Assembly: GCA_016936615.1 (NCBI GenBank)
Contig: JAFGXN010000106.1
Location: 1-40,294, forward strand
Source: Spirochaetales bacterium
GTDB taxonomy: Bacteria > Spirochaetota > Spirochaetia > JAFGXN01
Direction of reading: 5' to 3'
DNA length: 40,294 nt
Shown: in pieces, positions 10,901 to 18,857 of the stretch
Layout of the letters: every line of letters starts with the position of its first letter
Position numbering within the stretch: the stretch's first letter is position 1
The notes under the pieces: generated by a model
What the model was told of the DNA's origin: nothing
Databases searched by the model: none
Seen by the model: only the letters and a program-made list of their open reading frames with translations
Program-made: the position numbers and the translations under genes

Positions 10901-13451
10901 CTTTGCAGGAATCGGAACTACCACTACCCTTTATGCAGGCGCAGTTGCAATAGCAGCACCTACCACAATCAAGGCTATCGCAGTTGATGAGTTAAAAAAC
11001 CCATCGCTTGTCGCAGAGGAGTTATTTGACGAACAGGCAACCTCTCCAACATTCACAGATGAGAGAGCAGCCTCAACTGATGCGCTAAGCATTGGAATTA
11101 CTACTAACGAAGTTGGTGGCACAAGCTACTATACAATTGATGATACAGATCCTATCGCTGCAGGAATTGAGTACCTTGCACCTTTTAATCCTGGCCTTGC
11201 TCCTGATCCTGTAAGGGCAATTAGCAAACTTGCTGGTAAATTAATATCAACAGAAGCCTCTTTGACTATTGGGCAGAATACAGCTCCGGTTGTAGCGCTT
11301 GGCAAGCTTAACGAGGTAACAATTACCCCCGAAGCAGGTAAAGAGATCTACTATGCAGATAATGCAGATCCTCTAGCTGGAACACTCGCAGGCACAACTC
11401 TTCTCCTAGACCTTGTGGCTACGATAAATCTGCGAACAATCAAGGTAGATCCACTCCAGACAGGTTCAATCTCTGCAATCAACCACCCATCGGCAGAAAC
11501 AGCACTCAACGTAGTAGCGCAAAGCTCTACCCCAGTGCTAAGTGATGGTCGTGGCGGTAATTACTTTGACCAGCTAGCTGTCTCTGCAAGTGTCGTTGGT
11601 GCTGAGGAGAGTTACTACACTCTTGATGCTACCACACCACGAGAGGCTGGAACTGCAGGAAGCACCCTAGTCGCAGGTAACGTAACTGTCCCATTTGATG
11701 ATGGACTGAATTTTCAAAATACAGAAGAGGGAGTACTTGTCTCTGAAGTCGCAGCAATCGATGGAACAAGACTCACCAGCCCAGTGATCAGCCTAAATGC
11801 TGATGACGAGGTTGAGATTACAAGCCCAGATGGTGGATCAATTTACTACACCACTGATGGATCAGATCCAACCTTTGCAGGAATCGGAACAACCACGACC
11901 CTATATGCAGGCGCTATTGCAATCGTTAATCCTACAACAGTCAAGGCAATTGTAGTTGATGAGTTAAAGAATCCATCAGAGATAACTACCCAAACCTACG
12001 ACACCCAGGCAGCAGATCCAGTATTTGTCGATGGCCGAAGCGGGGATCTACAATTCGATCTTGTTATAGAAATAACAAAAGGCGATGCTACAGACTCCAC
12101 ATACTATACAACTAATGCCCCTGCTAGTACCCCAACTTCAGCAGATACAGAGTATGATGGAACACCAATTGCAACAGCAGGAATAGACCTTATCAGGGCA
12201 AAAAGCTACTCTGACACCAGCTTCAACTCTGGTGTAGCAGAACTAGATATCTCGACACCTCTAACCGATCCTGTGATCTCTGTTAACGGAGACGAGCTGA
12301 TTGTAATAACTGCGGATCCAGCTGATACTATCTACTACACAATAGACGGAACAAGTCCTATCAACAATAATTCAGCACTAGTATATTCAGCGCCATTTGC
12401 TGTAACAGCAGGAACATTCATTAAGGCTATTGCAACCAGAGAATTATACAAAAACTCTGCGGAGGTTCAGGCTCAAGCTGAGCGAACACCTCAACCTGTA
12501 ATCTTAGACAACAGAGTAGATTATAGAACTGCCCTAGAGATACAATTCTCACTAGCTGGCGCTACAATATACTATACACTTGATGGAACTGAGCCAAGCG
12601 AAGCATCAAGCTCCACTACCTCTGGAACATTAATAGATGCGTCTGCAGCCACTGAGATTAGAGCCTTCGCAACAAAGCCAGGCTTCCTAAGATCCGAAAC
12701 TGTAACGCAAGAGGTAGTCCAACTAGTTGCACCTACTCTAACGCTAAATGTAGATGATACAATTACAATCGAAAGTAGCGATGCAGGTGCTACATTCCAC
12801 TATACAGATGATGCAAGTGATCCTATGGTAAGCGGAACTACTGTAACCTATGCGGCTCCATTCTTAATCACCAACCCAACCCAGGTTAGATCTGTAGCCT
12901 CTGCAGAATTCTCTCATGTAAGCCCTGAGACAGACACAACATTTGACCAGCAGACCGATGCACCAACAATAAGTCCAGAAGGCGCAACAATCTATAACCA
13001 AGAGAAATCTATAACAATATCTGCGCCTGTATCTGCGCCTGCAGCTAATCTCTACTACAGCATAGATGGCGGCGCTACATGGACAGAGTATACAGCACCA
13101 ATCACAGTATCAGTATCTGGAACAACTGTATTGGCGAAGGCTCAAACGCCAGGAGAGTTTGCCTCTACAGCAGCAAGCGAAACCTATACGATCAAAGTTC
13201 GACAACCATACACAGTATCTATCATCGACAACGGCGATGGAACATATACAGTTCAACTTGCGGTTGATACTGCTGGTGCGACAATATATTACATAATCGA
13301 CGATGTTGTTCAACCAATAACCGAAGGTGGAGCAGGAGAGACAGAGTATGCAGGAGGAGATATTATTGTTCCTTCTGGAAAGACTATCTCCTTCAGAGCC
13401 TTCAAGACAGATTGGACCCCATCTGACCAGACAAATGCAACGATGAACTAA
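7992..13451 (+). CDS. giant surface lipoprotein with about 21 CHB_HEX_C-like repeats
   Basis: An 1819-residue lipoprotein. The N-terminus is a lipoprotein signal with lipobox MVSC, acylated at C20. After about 110 residues the chain is made of roughly 21 units of 75-85 residues, each with a core like IYYTLDGSDP, a following LYxxP strand and an IKAIA strand. This is the chitobiase/beta-hexosaminidase C-terminal (CHB_HEX_C) Ig-like repeat. No catalytic domain is present, so it is likely a long rod at the cell surface or in the periplasm, possibly for adhesion or carbohydrate contact (inference). Units 9-11 and 13-15 are nearly identical at DNA level through a 972-bp duplication. It is followed 16 bases later by the outer-membrane protein gene. 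ATG is preceded by GGGGG at 7981-7985. Confidence 0.88.
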   Translation: MVKKITYFLSIFFIINMVSCDAFSKGKLKVEVNFPPELIVSPEVVMTITPVTEGQEVISATLTITGTQAIYENNEIPVGDYSIAITLQDGSLIFWVLTDTFKVDPMTKTLVTFNVSEDKFTSKPLYPPVFSVTHNNGTSFPTTLTTPSVGASIYYTLDPTLPDAENPQNGTLYSSSVSFNLNDIAHAVSSKEGWITSEATTFNFIRPTDIPVITNNTTDPFASYLEYEFTKTDAELTIYYTLDGSFPQPATATSIANNGTIDISEGNITVTAVTHKSDYLTSNSASTTSRKMATPTFADLTETGTPGEYQITINSTDADAIIYYRNDGTSPSLVSDTNVTPGTTITFNGSNNLIAIATKAGAIKSSDATFYSVLGETPIISDARFSLKDALEIEITATGSDSIYYTENGNDPVKDVEGTLYATIFAPTPGTGTIKAKAYFSDYLPSAIASQIIETLVAPTIELGLLNQLTITHADATHIYFTTDTTDPSGASSTLYSAGVQIPHAATATTTVRALAAKEFAFSNTNQLDIGTKTTTPVLSDNRGVNILDTLEILITPQGGTTTYYTLDGSNPFTNSARLTYAAPVTVSPTQTLKAISTVIDELTSDEASADGTALAEPTMTLNANLTDDNIITIDGPVGSSLFYTTGVAPADPTIGDTYAAPFAISPGDTVKAAAGQTDFNPSFAQQTFSAQATAPTFTDERSASTEALSIGITTTESGGTSYYTTNNTDPVAAGIEYAGAFAPGATDPVRAITRLIGKFYSTEASLTIAQNTAPVVTLGKLNEVTITPEAGKEIYYADNADPLTGTLAGATLILDLVATINLRTIKVDPLQTGSISAINHPSAETALNVVAQSSTPVLSDGRGGNYFDQLAVSSSVVGAEESYYTLDATTPREAGTAGSTLVAGNVTVPFDDGLNFQNTEDGVLVSEVATIDGTRLTTPVITLNADSEFEIASADGGSIYYTTDGSDPTFAGIGTTTTLYAGAVAIAAPTTIKAIAVDELKNPSLVAEELFDEQATSPTFTDERAASTDALSIGITTNEVGGTSYYTIDDTDPIAAGIEYLAPFNPGLAPDPVRAISKLAGKLISTEASLTIGQNTAPVVALGKLNEVTITPEAGKEIYYADNADPLAGTLAGTTLLLDLVATINLRTIKVDPLQTGSISAINHPSAETALNVVAQSSTPVLSDGRGGNYFDQLAVSASVVGAEESYYTLDATTPREAGTAGSTLVAGNVTVPFDDGLNFQNTEEGVLVSEVAAIDGTRLTSPVISLNADDEVEITSPDGGSIYYTTDGSDPTFAGIGTTTTLYAGAIAIVNPTTVKAIVVDELKNPSEITTQTYDTQAADPVFVDGRSGDLQFDLVIEITKGDATDSTYYTTNAPASTPTSADTEYDGTPIATAGIDLIRAKSYSDTSFNSGVAELDISTPLTDPVISVNGDELIVITADPADTIYYTIDGTSPINNNSALVYSAPFAVTAGTFIKAIATRELYKNSAEVQAQAERTPQPVILDNRVDYRTALEIQFSLAGATIYYTLDGTEPSEASSSTTSGTLIDASAATEIRAFATKPGFLRSETVTQEVVQLVAPTLTLNVDDTITIESSDAGATFHYTDDASDPMVSGTTVTYAAPFLITNPTQVRSVASAEFSHVSPETDTTFDQQTDAPTISPEGATIYNQEKSITISAPVSAPAANLYYSIDGGATWTEYTAPITVSVSGTTVLAKAQTPGEFASTAASETYTIKVRQPYTVSIIDNGDGTYTVQLAVDTAGATIYYIIDDVVQPITEGGAGETEYAGGDIIVPSGKTISFRAFKTDWTPSDQTNATMN
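10041..11010 (+). repeat. first copy of about 970-bp internal duplication
   Basis: This stretch matches 11010-11982 in register. The segment beginning GCTCCGGTTG occurs at 10311 and again at 11283 (offset 972 bp, 324 codons), and 10450-10800 is almost identical to 11422-11772. The offset is 969 bp in the part before 10311, owing to a one-codon indel. The boundaries given are approximate. Confidence 0.9.
11010..11982 (+). repeat. second copy of about 970-bp internal duplication
   Basis: Second copy of the duplicated block, containing four CHB_HEX_C-like units. Differences from the first copy are mainly scattered and silent in the central 350 bp, and larger toward both ends, consistent with a recent duplication or ongoing gene conversion. 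Confidence 0.9.
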
Positions 13452-13467
13452 AGGAAAGAGTGAAAAT

Positions 13468-15591
13468 ATGAAAAATAGTTTTTTAAGAGAGAGAGATAAA
13501 AAAAAGAGAAACACAACATTCACCAAGAAAAAGGCACTTCTGATACTTTTTCTTGTGTGTGGAATTCTTACACAGCTATCAGCACAGGAGGCAGAAGAAC
13601 CATTTGAAATGCCATTTGGACCTAACGAAGACAGGATATACTCTCTCTTCTCTCCAGATTTAGCTCTTGAGCGTGCTCTTGGATTTTCAAGCTCTAGCCC
13701 CTTCGGGCTGATGCTTAATCCAGCTTCAGGCTCACTTTTTTCGCAACTAACAATTGAGTTCAACTACACTCAGGGCTTTGGATATGGACAATCATACCTA
13801 GCACCTGAGTCAGCAGATCCAGTCTATAACGCCTTCGGCTACTTTCTCAACGGTGGAGTAACCATCCCGACAGTCTCAGGCTCATTCACAGTACTTGGCT
13901 CATTCCTCTACAGCAATGCACTCTCTTTCCCTGTAGAGATGTACACTGGCGGCGGATTCTACTACTCCCACCTTGTCAAAGAAAACCTCGCAATCGGCGG
14001 CGGCATCAAGGCTTTCGGAAGTATAATCCCAGGTCAAGCAACCCCTTCGTGGAGCTTCACCGGCGACTTCGGAATTATCCATACCCCTCGCAATGTCAAA
14101 CATGTAGAAGATTTTCTGTGGGGATTTGCTCTGCGAAATATAGGCTGGGGAACAGCAAATGTCGATAATACATTTTTATCACTCTTCACACCTGAAGTGA
14201 ACGTGAATTTCAACTTTTTCAAGCAAAAAGGAACCTCTCTAGGATTCTTCTCCTCAATGAGCCTCCCAGCACTTCAATCTCTCGAAATACAAGCTGGACT
14301 ATCAGTCAAATACGATGATATGATTACCTTTGCCTTTGCTACCACATTCAGACTTGATGATTTTCTAGCTGAGACGAAAAGATATGCTAACCTTATTCCT
14401 GCACTTATCCTCAAATACTCATACCGCAGTGCAAAGCAAGAAGATGCTACAGAAGATTTCTCCGTAGAGCTCACCGCATCTACCTTCGCAATTGAAAATC
14501 AGATATGGACCACAGGTCTTGGAATAAAAAGTAGCTTTGGAACACGAGTTCAGACCCTCAACTTCGGAACTACCCAGTTAATATATGTGGATGAACCAAT
14601 TCTATATGAAAAATATGATAAGATCACATTCGAACAGGTCGATTATATTGCAAATCAAGATATCAGAATCTTTGCAATCCCCAACTCGACCCCGATCCTT
14701 GAAAGTTTTGACATACCAGTAAGGGTCAAGCAAGGTATTAAAATAAAAAAATTCTACATAACTGTTTTCGATTTGAAGAAAAAGACAATCCTTCGAGATG
14801 AGATATTTGCTGAAAAAGGACAAGTAGACAAGGGAGATGTAATCTATTTCGATGCGACCCACCCAATCACAAGCAAGAATATTCCTTACGGAATTTATAA
14901 TTTTCAAATTGAGGCTGAGGATACTGACGGAAGAATCTACAAGACAATTCAATACAAGTTTTTGCTAGATGATATATCCTACCTCTATGTGAAGCAGGCG
15001 CAGACAAGAAAAGAGAAATTTGTTAACACAAACAGAGAGTATCTAATCGAGCAGTTTGGTTCCTACGAGCTAGAGTGGCAATTCACAATAAGCAACTCTC
15101 TCACAGGAATTGTAAAAAAAGGTTCAATCCGCAATGGTCAACCAGAAGAGTTTCTCTGGGATGGGCTTTCTGATAACGGAATGAAAGCACCAGATGGAAT
15201 ATACACCTACGAGATTTTCTGCATCTCAAAGCGAGGAAATAAAGTCTCAGGTGGAATTAAGACCTTCTACATCGATTCAGGTGACTTTAAGATTTTTCTT
15301 GAATTAACCACAAACATCTTTGACATAGATGTCCATAAAGAGTTCAGAATATCTCCAACTACTGAGAATATTAGAAATGTTTCATGGTGGAAGATAGATA
15401 TACTCGACAGCAAGCAAGACCTTGTATTTGAGACAGATAAATACTACAATATACCAACAGATTATAGATTCAAAGGCTATGACAAAAACGGGGAGAAGCT
15501 AAAGCCAGGCTTCTACTCTGCAAGGATAATTGTCTCCTACACAAGTGGAGATATTAGAATTGCACTATCTGAAACATTTGAAATAAGGTGA
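13468..15591 (+). CDS. outer-membrane beta-barrel protein with C-terminal FlgD-like Ig domains
   Basis: A 707-residue exported protein. A long basic N-region leads to a hydrophobic core (about 23-38) and a signal peptidase I site LSA-Q at 39/40. Residues about 55-330 are rich in alternating aromatic and glycine strands (FNYTQGFGYG, GGGFYYSHLV, GGGIKAFGS) and begin with a LNPASG motif, resembling the PorV/FadL-like and spirochaetal UPF0164 outer-membrane proteins. The C-terminal half has about three FlgD-like Ig modules, with DGLSDNGMKAPDGIYTYEI at 565-583 and a similar GYDKNG...PGFYSARI near the end. It probably forms a barrel with periplasmic Ig domains. It sits 16 bases behind the giant lipoprotein and 4 before the next gene, so the three proteins may act together at the envelope. 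Confidence 0.78.
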   Translation: MKNSFLRERDKKKRNTTFTKKKALLILFLVCGILTQLSAQEAEEPFEMPFGPNEDRIYSLFSPDLALERALGFSSSSPFGLMLNPASGSLFSQLTIEFNYTQGFGYGQSYLAPESADPVYNAFGYFLNGGVTIPTVSGSFTVLGSFLYSNALSFPVEMYTGGGFYYSHLVKENLAIGGGIKAFGSIIPGQATPSWSFTGDFGIIHTPRNVKHVEDFLWGFALRNIGWGTANVDNTFLSLFTPEVNVNFNFFKQKGTSLGFFSSMSLPALQSLEIQAGLSVKYDDMITFAFATTFRLDDFLAETKRYANLIPALILKYSYRSAKQEDATEDFSVELTASTFAIENQIWTTGLGIKSSFGTRVQTLNFGTTQLIYVDEPILYEKYDKITFEQVDYIANQDIRIFAIPNSTPILESFDIPVRVKQGIKIKKFYITVFDLKKKTILRDEIFAEKGQVDKGDVIYFDATHPITSKNIPYGIYNFQIEAEDTDGRIYKTIQYKFLLDDISYLYVKQAQTRKEKFVNTNREYLIEQFGSYELEWQFTISNSLTGIVKKGSIRNGQPEEFLWDGLSDNGMKAPDGIYTYEIFCISKRGNKVSGGIKTFYIDSGDFKIFLELTTNIFDIDVHKEFRISPTTENIRNVSWWKIDILDSKQDLVFETDKYYNIPTDYRFKGYDKNGEKLKPGFYSARIIVSYTSGDIRIALSETFEIR

Positions 15592-15595
15592 TAAT

Positions 15596-16513
15596 ATGAA
15601 AAAGATTTTAACATTAATAATGTTTTTTACATTAAGTACAGGAATATTTGCAGAACCAGATATAATATTTAGACAGAACTACTCGCTCCCAATCTATTAT
15701 TACCACTACGTCAACTATGTTAAGCCGAATCCAGGTCTCAGAGAGGTTCGAACATTTACACAAAACAAGCAAATCTCCGACTTCGGAACTGATTTCTTTG
15801 ATCAATCACTTAATTTTCGAAAAATCGACAAAGATACATACCTATTCCAAGAAGGTGAAAACCTGACTAAGGTGGTTTTTCTTGAAAAAGAGAATCAACT
15901 TGAGCTAAATATCTTCCAGCATAGCCAACTTATCAACAAGGTAAATATAATCTTTGAAGATTCCAGAATAAAGACTATCTGCACCGATACCTTTAGCCGA
16001 GGGGAACTTACTACTCGCAGAGTTGATGACTACTTCTACAACAGCAAAGCAACAAAATACATAGATAAGCTCCCAACCAGTCATATCTCCAAGCTCTACA
16101 ACAACAAGCTAGCCTTCCTCGATGGATTTACCAAGACTTTCACCATAGAGAGAGGAAAATACATAGCAACAAAAGAGAAAGGTAGCTTCACGATTAAAGA
16201 AATTTTTTCTATAAAAGGGGATAAAGCCACCGAGTATATCAGACAAGTAATTGAAACAAAGACAGGAAAGATCTCAAATGTCACACAGGTTGTTCTAGAA
16301 TATGACAGAAATGGGCAGATAAAGTCTGAGACAAGGTCTACAAACAACCAGCAAACTTTCTCTAAACGTATCTTCGAAGAAGGAGATTTTATCATTGTAG
16401 AAATAAAAAGCCTGAAAGAGACAAAAACTTTCAAGCTTGATAAAAGGCAAAATAACTGGACAGAGTGCACCGACAACAATCTCGAAGTATGGTACAGAGA
16501 GTACCTTTACTAA
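15596..16513 (+). CDS. secreted protein of unknown function in the envelope operon
   Basis: A 305-residue protein with a cleavable signal peptide (core about 4-17, IFA-E cleavage near residue 19). The mature part is a beta-rich series of short charged strands with repeated patterns like RKIDKDTYLFQEG and VVLEYDRNGQIKSETR, loosely like YD/toast-rack repeats, but I cannot assign a family. ATG is preceded by AAGGTG (15585-15590) overlapping the stop of the outer-membrane gene, 4 bases away, so it is the third gene of this operon. Its stop codon overlaps the convergent stop by two bases (CTAA). Confidence 0.72.
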   Translation: MKKILTLIMFFTLSTGIFAEPDIIFRQNYSLPIYYYHYVNYVKPNPGLREVRTFTQNKQISDFGTDFFDQSLNFRKIDKDTYLFQEGENLTKVVFLEKENQLELNIFQHSQLINKVNIIFEDSRIKTICTDTFSRGELTTRRVDDYFYNSKATKYIDKLPTSHISKLYNNKLAFLDGFTKTFTIERGKYIATKEKGSFTIKEIFSIKGDKATEYIRQVIETKTGKISNVTQVVLEYDRNGQIKSETRSTNNQQTFSKRIFEEGDFIIVEIKSLKETKTFKLDKRQNNWTECTDNNLEVWYREYLY

Positions 16514-16878
16514 TGGCGAGTGAAATACTCGCGATAGCCTTGATCTACAATCTCAATAATCTCATCACGATGGATAAAATTTACTAGATTGGTTGTCAAT
16601 TTGTTCACCATAATAGCTCGAATCTCAGCTGCAATCTTGAGTCTATCGTTTATGCTAACATCCTTTAAGGCCATTGAATGAGTATCCTGCCACTCCTTGA
16701 ATACTCGCCCCATCAATGCGAAGAAGAAATCCACCGTAAGTCCAGTTCTCTGGCTAAAGATTTCTGAGATATAAACCACAAATTCCTTGTTCTCTTCGTA
16801 AGCTAAAAAATTAAAGACTGGTGCGGATGTATCGACCGAAGTTGACCTGACCTCTTTCTCTGAGCTAGATGTTCCCAT
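16510..16878 (-). CDS. small cytoplasmic protein starting at a terminator
   Basis: A 122-residue helical soluble protein that I do not recognise. I chose ATG at 16878-16876 because a GGGGG run lies 7 bases upstream. A longer reading from TTG at 16935 has no ribosome binding site and would translate the hairpin. The ribosome binding site is the 3' arm of an intrinsic terminator stem (16887-16921) that ends the upstream lipoprotein gene, and the seven-T tract (16885-16879) touches the start codon. Expression would therefore need read-through and opening of the stem. No signal peptide or membrane segment is present. Near the C-terminus is an HRDEIIEIVDQGYREYF segment. Confidence 0.7.
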   Translation of the reverse strand: MGTSSSEKEVRSTSVDTSAPVFNFLAYEENKEFVVYISEIFSQRTGLTVDFFFALMGRVFKEWQDTHSMALKDVSINDRLKIAAEIRAIMVNKLTTNLVNFIHRDEIIEIVDQGYREYFTRH

Positions 16879-16921
16879 AAAAAAACCCCCTTTACTATCC
16901 GTTTTAAGGATAATAAAGGGG
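16879..16921 (-). terminator. intrinsic terminator after the CocE-like gene, overlapping the next start
   Basis: A 14-bp stem with one mismatch (arms 16921-16908 and 16900-16887, loop 16907-16901) is followed by a T tract up to 16879. It lies 22 bases after the stop of the 16944-18749 gene, and the ATG of the next gene follows directly. Confidence 0.85.
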
Positions 16922-16943
16922 AGAAAGAAAATCAAATTTATAA

Positions 16944-18749
16944 TTAATTTTTTATCGGAATAGTAACATATGAGGATAAATCCCCACCGCGACCAAGTTC
17001 AAACTGAGTACCTTTTAGAGCTTCTTTATCCTGAAAAAAAGCCCCGTGATCAGCGCCAGAAATTGCGACACGAAGCCTATATCCAGCAGGAACAAGAACA
17101 GAGATTGGAGTCATCGCAAAATTATAATACTCAAACTTACCTGTATCCGCAGCCAAAGCATCGCTTGACAAGAATGAGTGATATGGACCAAACTCAACAA
17201 CACCCTCAGGCTTCTGAGAGATCTTTCTGTGTTCAGCCATCAGCACACCGTCCGAGATAACCTGAACCTTACCTTTAGGAGAGATAATTTCCAGATAGAC
17301 TCGAATCATTGGATTAGCCTTATTTGTCTTAATATATAGATCAAGAATTGGATGACCAGTGATCTCAGTATCCCTCTCCAATATTGGACTATCATAGACT
17401 AAAAGCGTCTGATCTCGTTGAGCAAAATCTGCCTTCCATGCCTTCCCTGCAGGAAATGCAAATAAATTATATCGCGCAAAAGGGGCTGAAGTCGACTCGA
17501 TATCAATATCGTAGAGATCTGCATGAAACTCCTGCGAGGATTCTTGCGCTAAAGTATTAGAATCAGAAAGATAGAATTTGGTATCAGAAAAACCTCTTGG
17601 TGGCCATACATCGGTTTTTTTCCATCTCTTCTCCCCGAGTGTGTAGTAGTTAATCTCTCTACCCCACTGCTCAGCTTCGCCCTCTCCTTTCAAAAATGTA
17701 TCAAAAAATCTCAAAGACTCCTCACTCAAATTCAACTCCTCAGCTTTACCTGAGTAAAAAAGCTTCTCATATCCACCAGACATATGGCTCCAAGGACCAA
17801 GATAGACCCTAAAGTAATTGTCAGGTAGTGCATAAAAAGTCTTCAAAGCAGAATTCGCACCAAGTCCATCAAACCATCCATCGCGAAACATTACAGCAAC
17901 GCCAGAATCTGCAATATCATCCATCACAACGTGGGGACTAATCGAATCCAACCCGTAACCAAGAGATTCGACAAGATCATCAGAGTATTTATACTCGTCA
18001 AGCTCCTCAGCTAAATCTATATTATCTTCATGCTGTTTCAACGCAAGATGAAGCTCACTCTTGCCAGCCTCATCTCCAACCGGCCTAATACTCTTCATTA
18101 CAATTGAGATTAACCCAAGATCCTTTGTTGAATTTAGATCTAACCCGCGGTTAAAATCATTCCAGTTCTTGATAAACTTCAGATTATAGCCACCACCAGG
18201 CAATCCAAGATCTCGGTAAAGGTCATAAAAACAGATGTTAGGGTAGATAGCCTTTAATGCGGGGTGTTTCTTAGATGCAGCCAAAAGTTGAATTGTACCG
18301 AGGTACGAAGGTCCAAACGTACCAACATTACCGTTGCTCCACTCCTTTTTCGAGATCCAGTCAATTATCTCATATGTATCTTGAATCTCAGCTGGCGACC
18401 ATGGCGCCTCCCAGGTTCCAAATGAGGCCCCAGTTCCCCTGACATCTGCGATAACAACTGAATAACCGTTTGCCAGATAAAAATCCCTCTCCCCTGTCAG
18501 CATAGAAAGATTCAAACTAGTATCAACATAGCGCCAATACCGGGTAAATTGAACTAAAGTAGGAACCTTCTGATCAGCAGTCATATTGTACGGCATCCAG
18601 GTATCCACCGCTATCTTAGTTCCATCACTCATCTGCAAGTATTGCGAGCTATATAACGGGAATCTACCATCGATGGTGTGTGTCTTACACGAAAAAAATA
18701 TAGAAATAACAACAAATACTAAATTTAAATAGAATGTTTTCTTTTTCAT
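16944..18749 (-). CDS. CocE/NonD-family hydrolase lipoprotein (X-Pro dipeptidyl-peptidase-like)
   Basis: A 601-residue lipoprotein with lipobox FFSC (C21). The alpha/beta hydrolase part has the nucleophile elbow GPSYLG with S148, the acid in GWFDG (D294) and the histidine in GPWSHM (H322), a complete catalytic triad. A C-terminal jelly-roll (about 400-600) with PLYDSPILERDTEITG-like strands, a DLYIKTN strand and YRLRVAISG completes the CocE/S15 architecture. Family members cleave X-Pro dipeptides, cocaine-type esters or beta-lactam esters; the substrate here is open. The lipid anchor places it outside the cytoplasmic membrane. AGGAGGAG sits just before the ATG. It ends at a strong terminator. 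Confidence 0.88.
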   Translation of the reverse strand: MKKKTFYLNLVFVVISIFFSCKTHTIDGRFPLYSSQYLQMSDGTKIAVDTWMPYNMTADQKVPTLVQFTRYWRYVDTSLNLSMLTGERDFYLANGYSVVIADVRGTGASFGTWEAPWSPAEIQDTYEIIDWISKKEWSNGNVGTFGPSYLGTIQLLAASKKHPALKAIYPNICFYDLYRDLGLPGGGYNLKFIKNWNDFNRGLDLNSTKDLGLISIVMKSIRPVGDEAGKSELHLALKQHEDNIDLAEELDEYKYSDDLVESLGYGLDSISPHVVMDDIADSGVAVMFRDGWFDGLGANSALKTFYALPDNYFRVYLGPWSHMSGGYEKLFYSGKAEELNLSEESLRFFDTFLKGEGEAEQWGREINYYTLGEKRWKKTDVWPPRGFSDTKFYLSDSNTLAQESSQEFHADLYDIDIESTSAPFARYNLFAFPAGKAWKADFAQRDQTLLVYDSPILERDTEITGHPILDLYIKTNKANPMIRVYLEIISPKGKVQVISDGVLMAEHRKISQKPEGVVEFGPYHSFLSSDALAADTGKFEYYNFAMTPISVLVPAGYRLRVAISGADHGAFFQDKEALKGTQFELGRGGDLSSYVTIPIKN

Positions 18750-18821
18750 AACTCCTCCTTTTTAAATTATACAATAAAAAATCTAATTTTAAAGAATAAA
18801 AATAAAACAAAGTGTTTAGAA

Positions 18822-18848
18822 TTGACAGCAGGTAAAAAAAATTATAAA
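18822..18848 (+). promoter_or_regulatory. promoter abutting the 18858 start codon
   Basis: A consensus TTGACA (18822-18827) is followed after 15 bases by TATAAA (18843-18848). The ATG begins 10 bases after the -10, so the transcript would have almost no leader, and no ribosome binding site is visible. Confidence 0.5.
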
Positions 18849-18857
18849 CTTTCATAG

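Noticed and set aside
7992-13451. Chitobiase or hexosaminidase enzyme
   Set aside because: Only the C-terminal Ig-like repeat is present, many times over; there is no catalytic barrel or acid pair.
13110-13763. Reverse-strand 217-residue reading
   Set aside because: It lies opposite the end of the lipoprotein gene and the start of the outer-membrane gene, which have clear domains and signals, and its composition is typical of an antisense shadow.
16510-16935. Longer protein starting at TTG 16935
   Set aside because: It has no ribosome binding site and would translate through the terminator stem; ATG 16878 has GGGGG 7 bases upstream.
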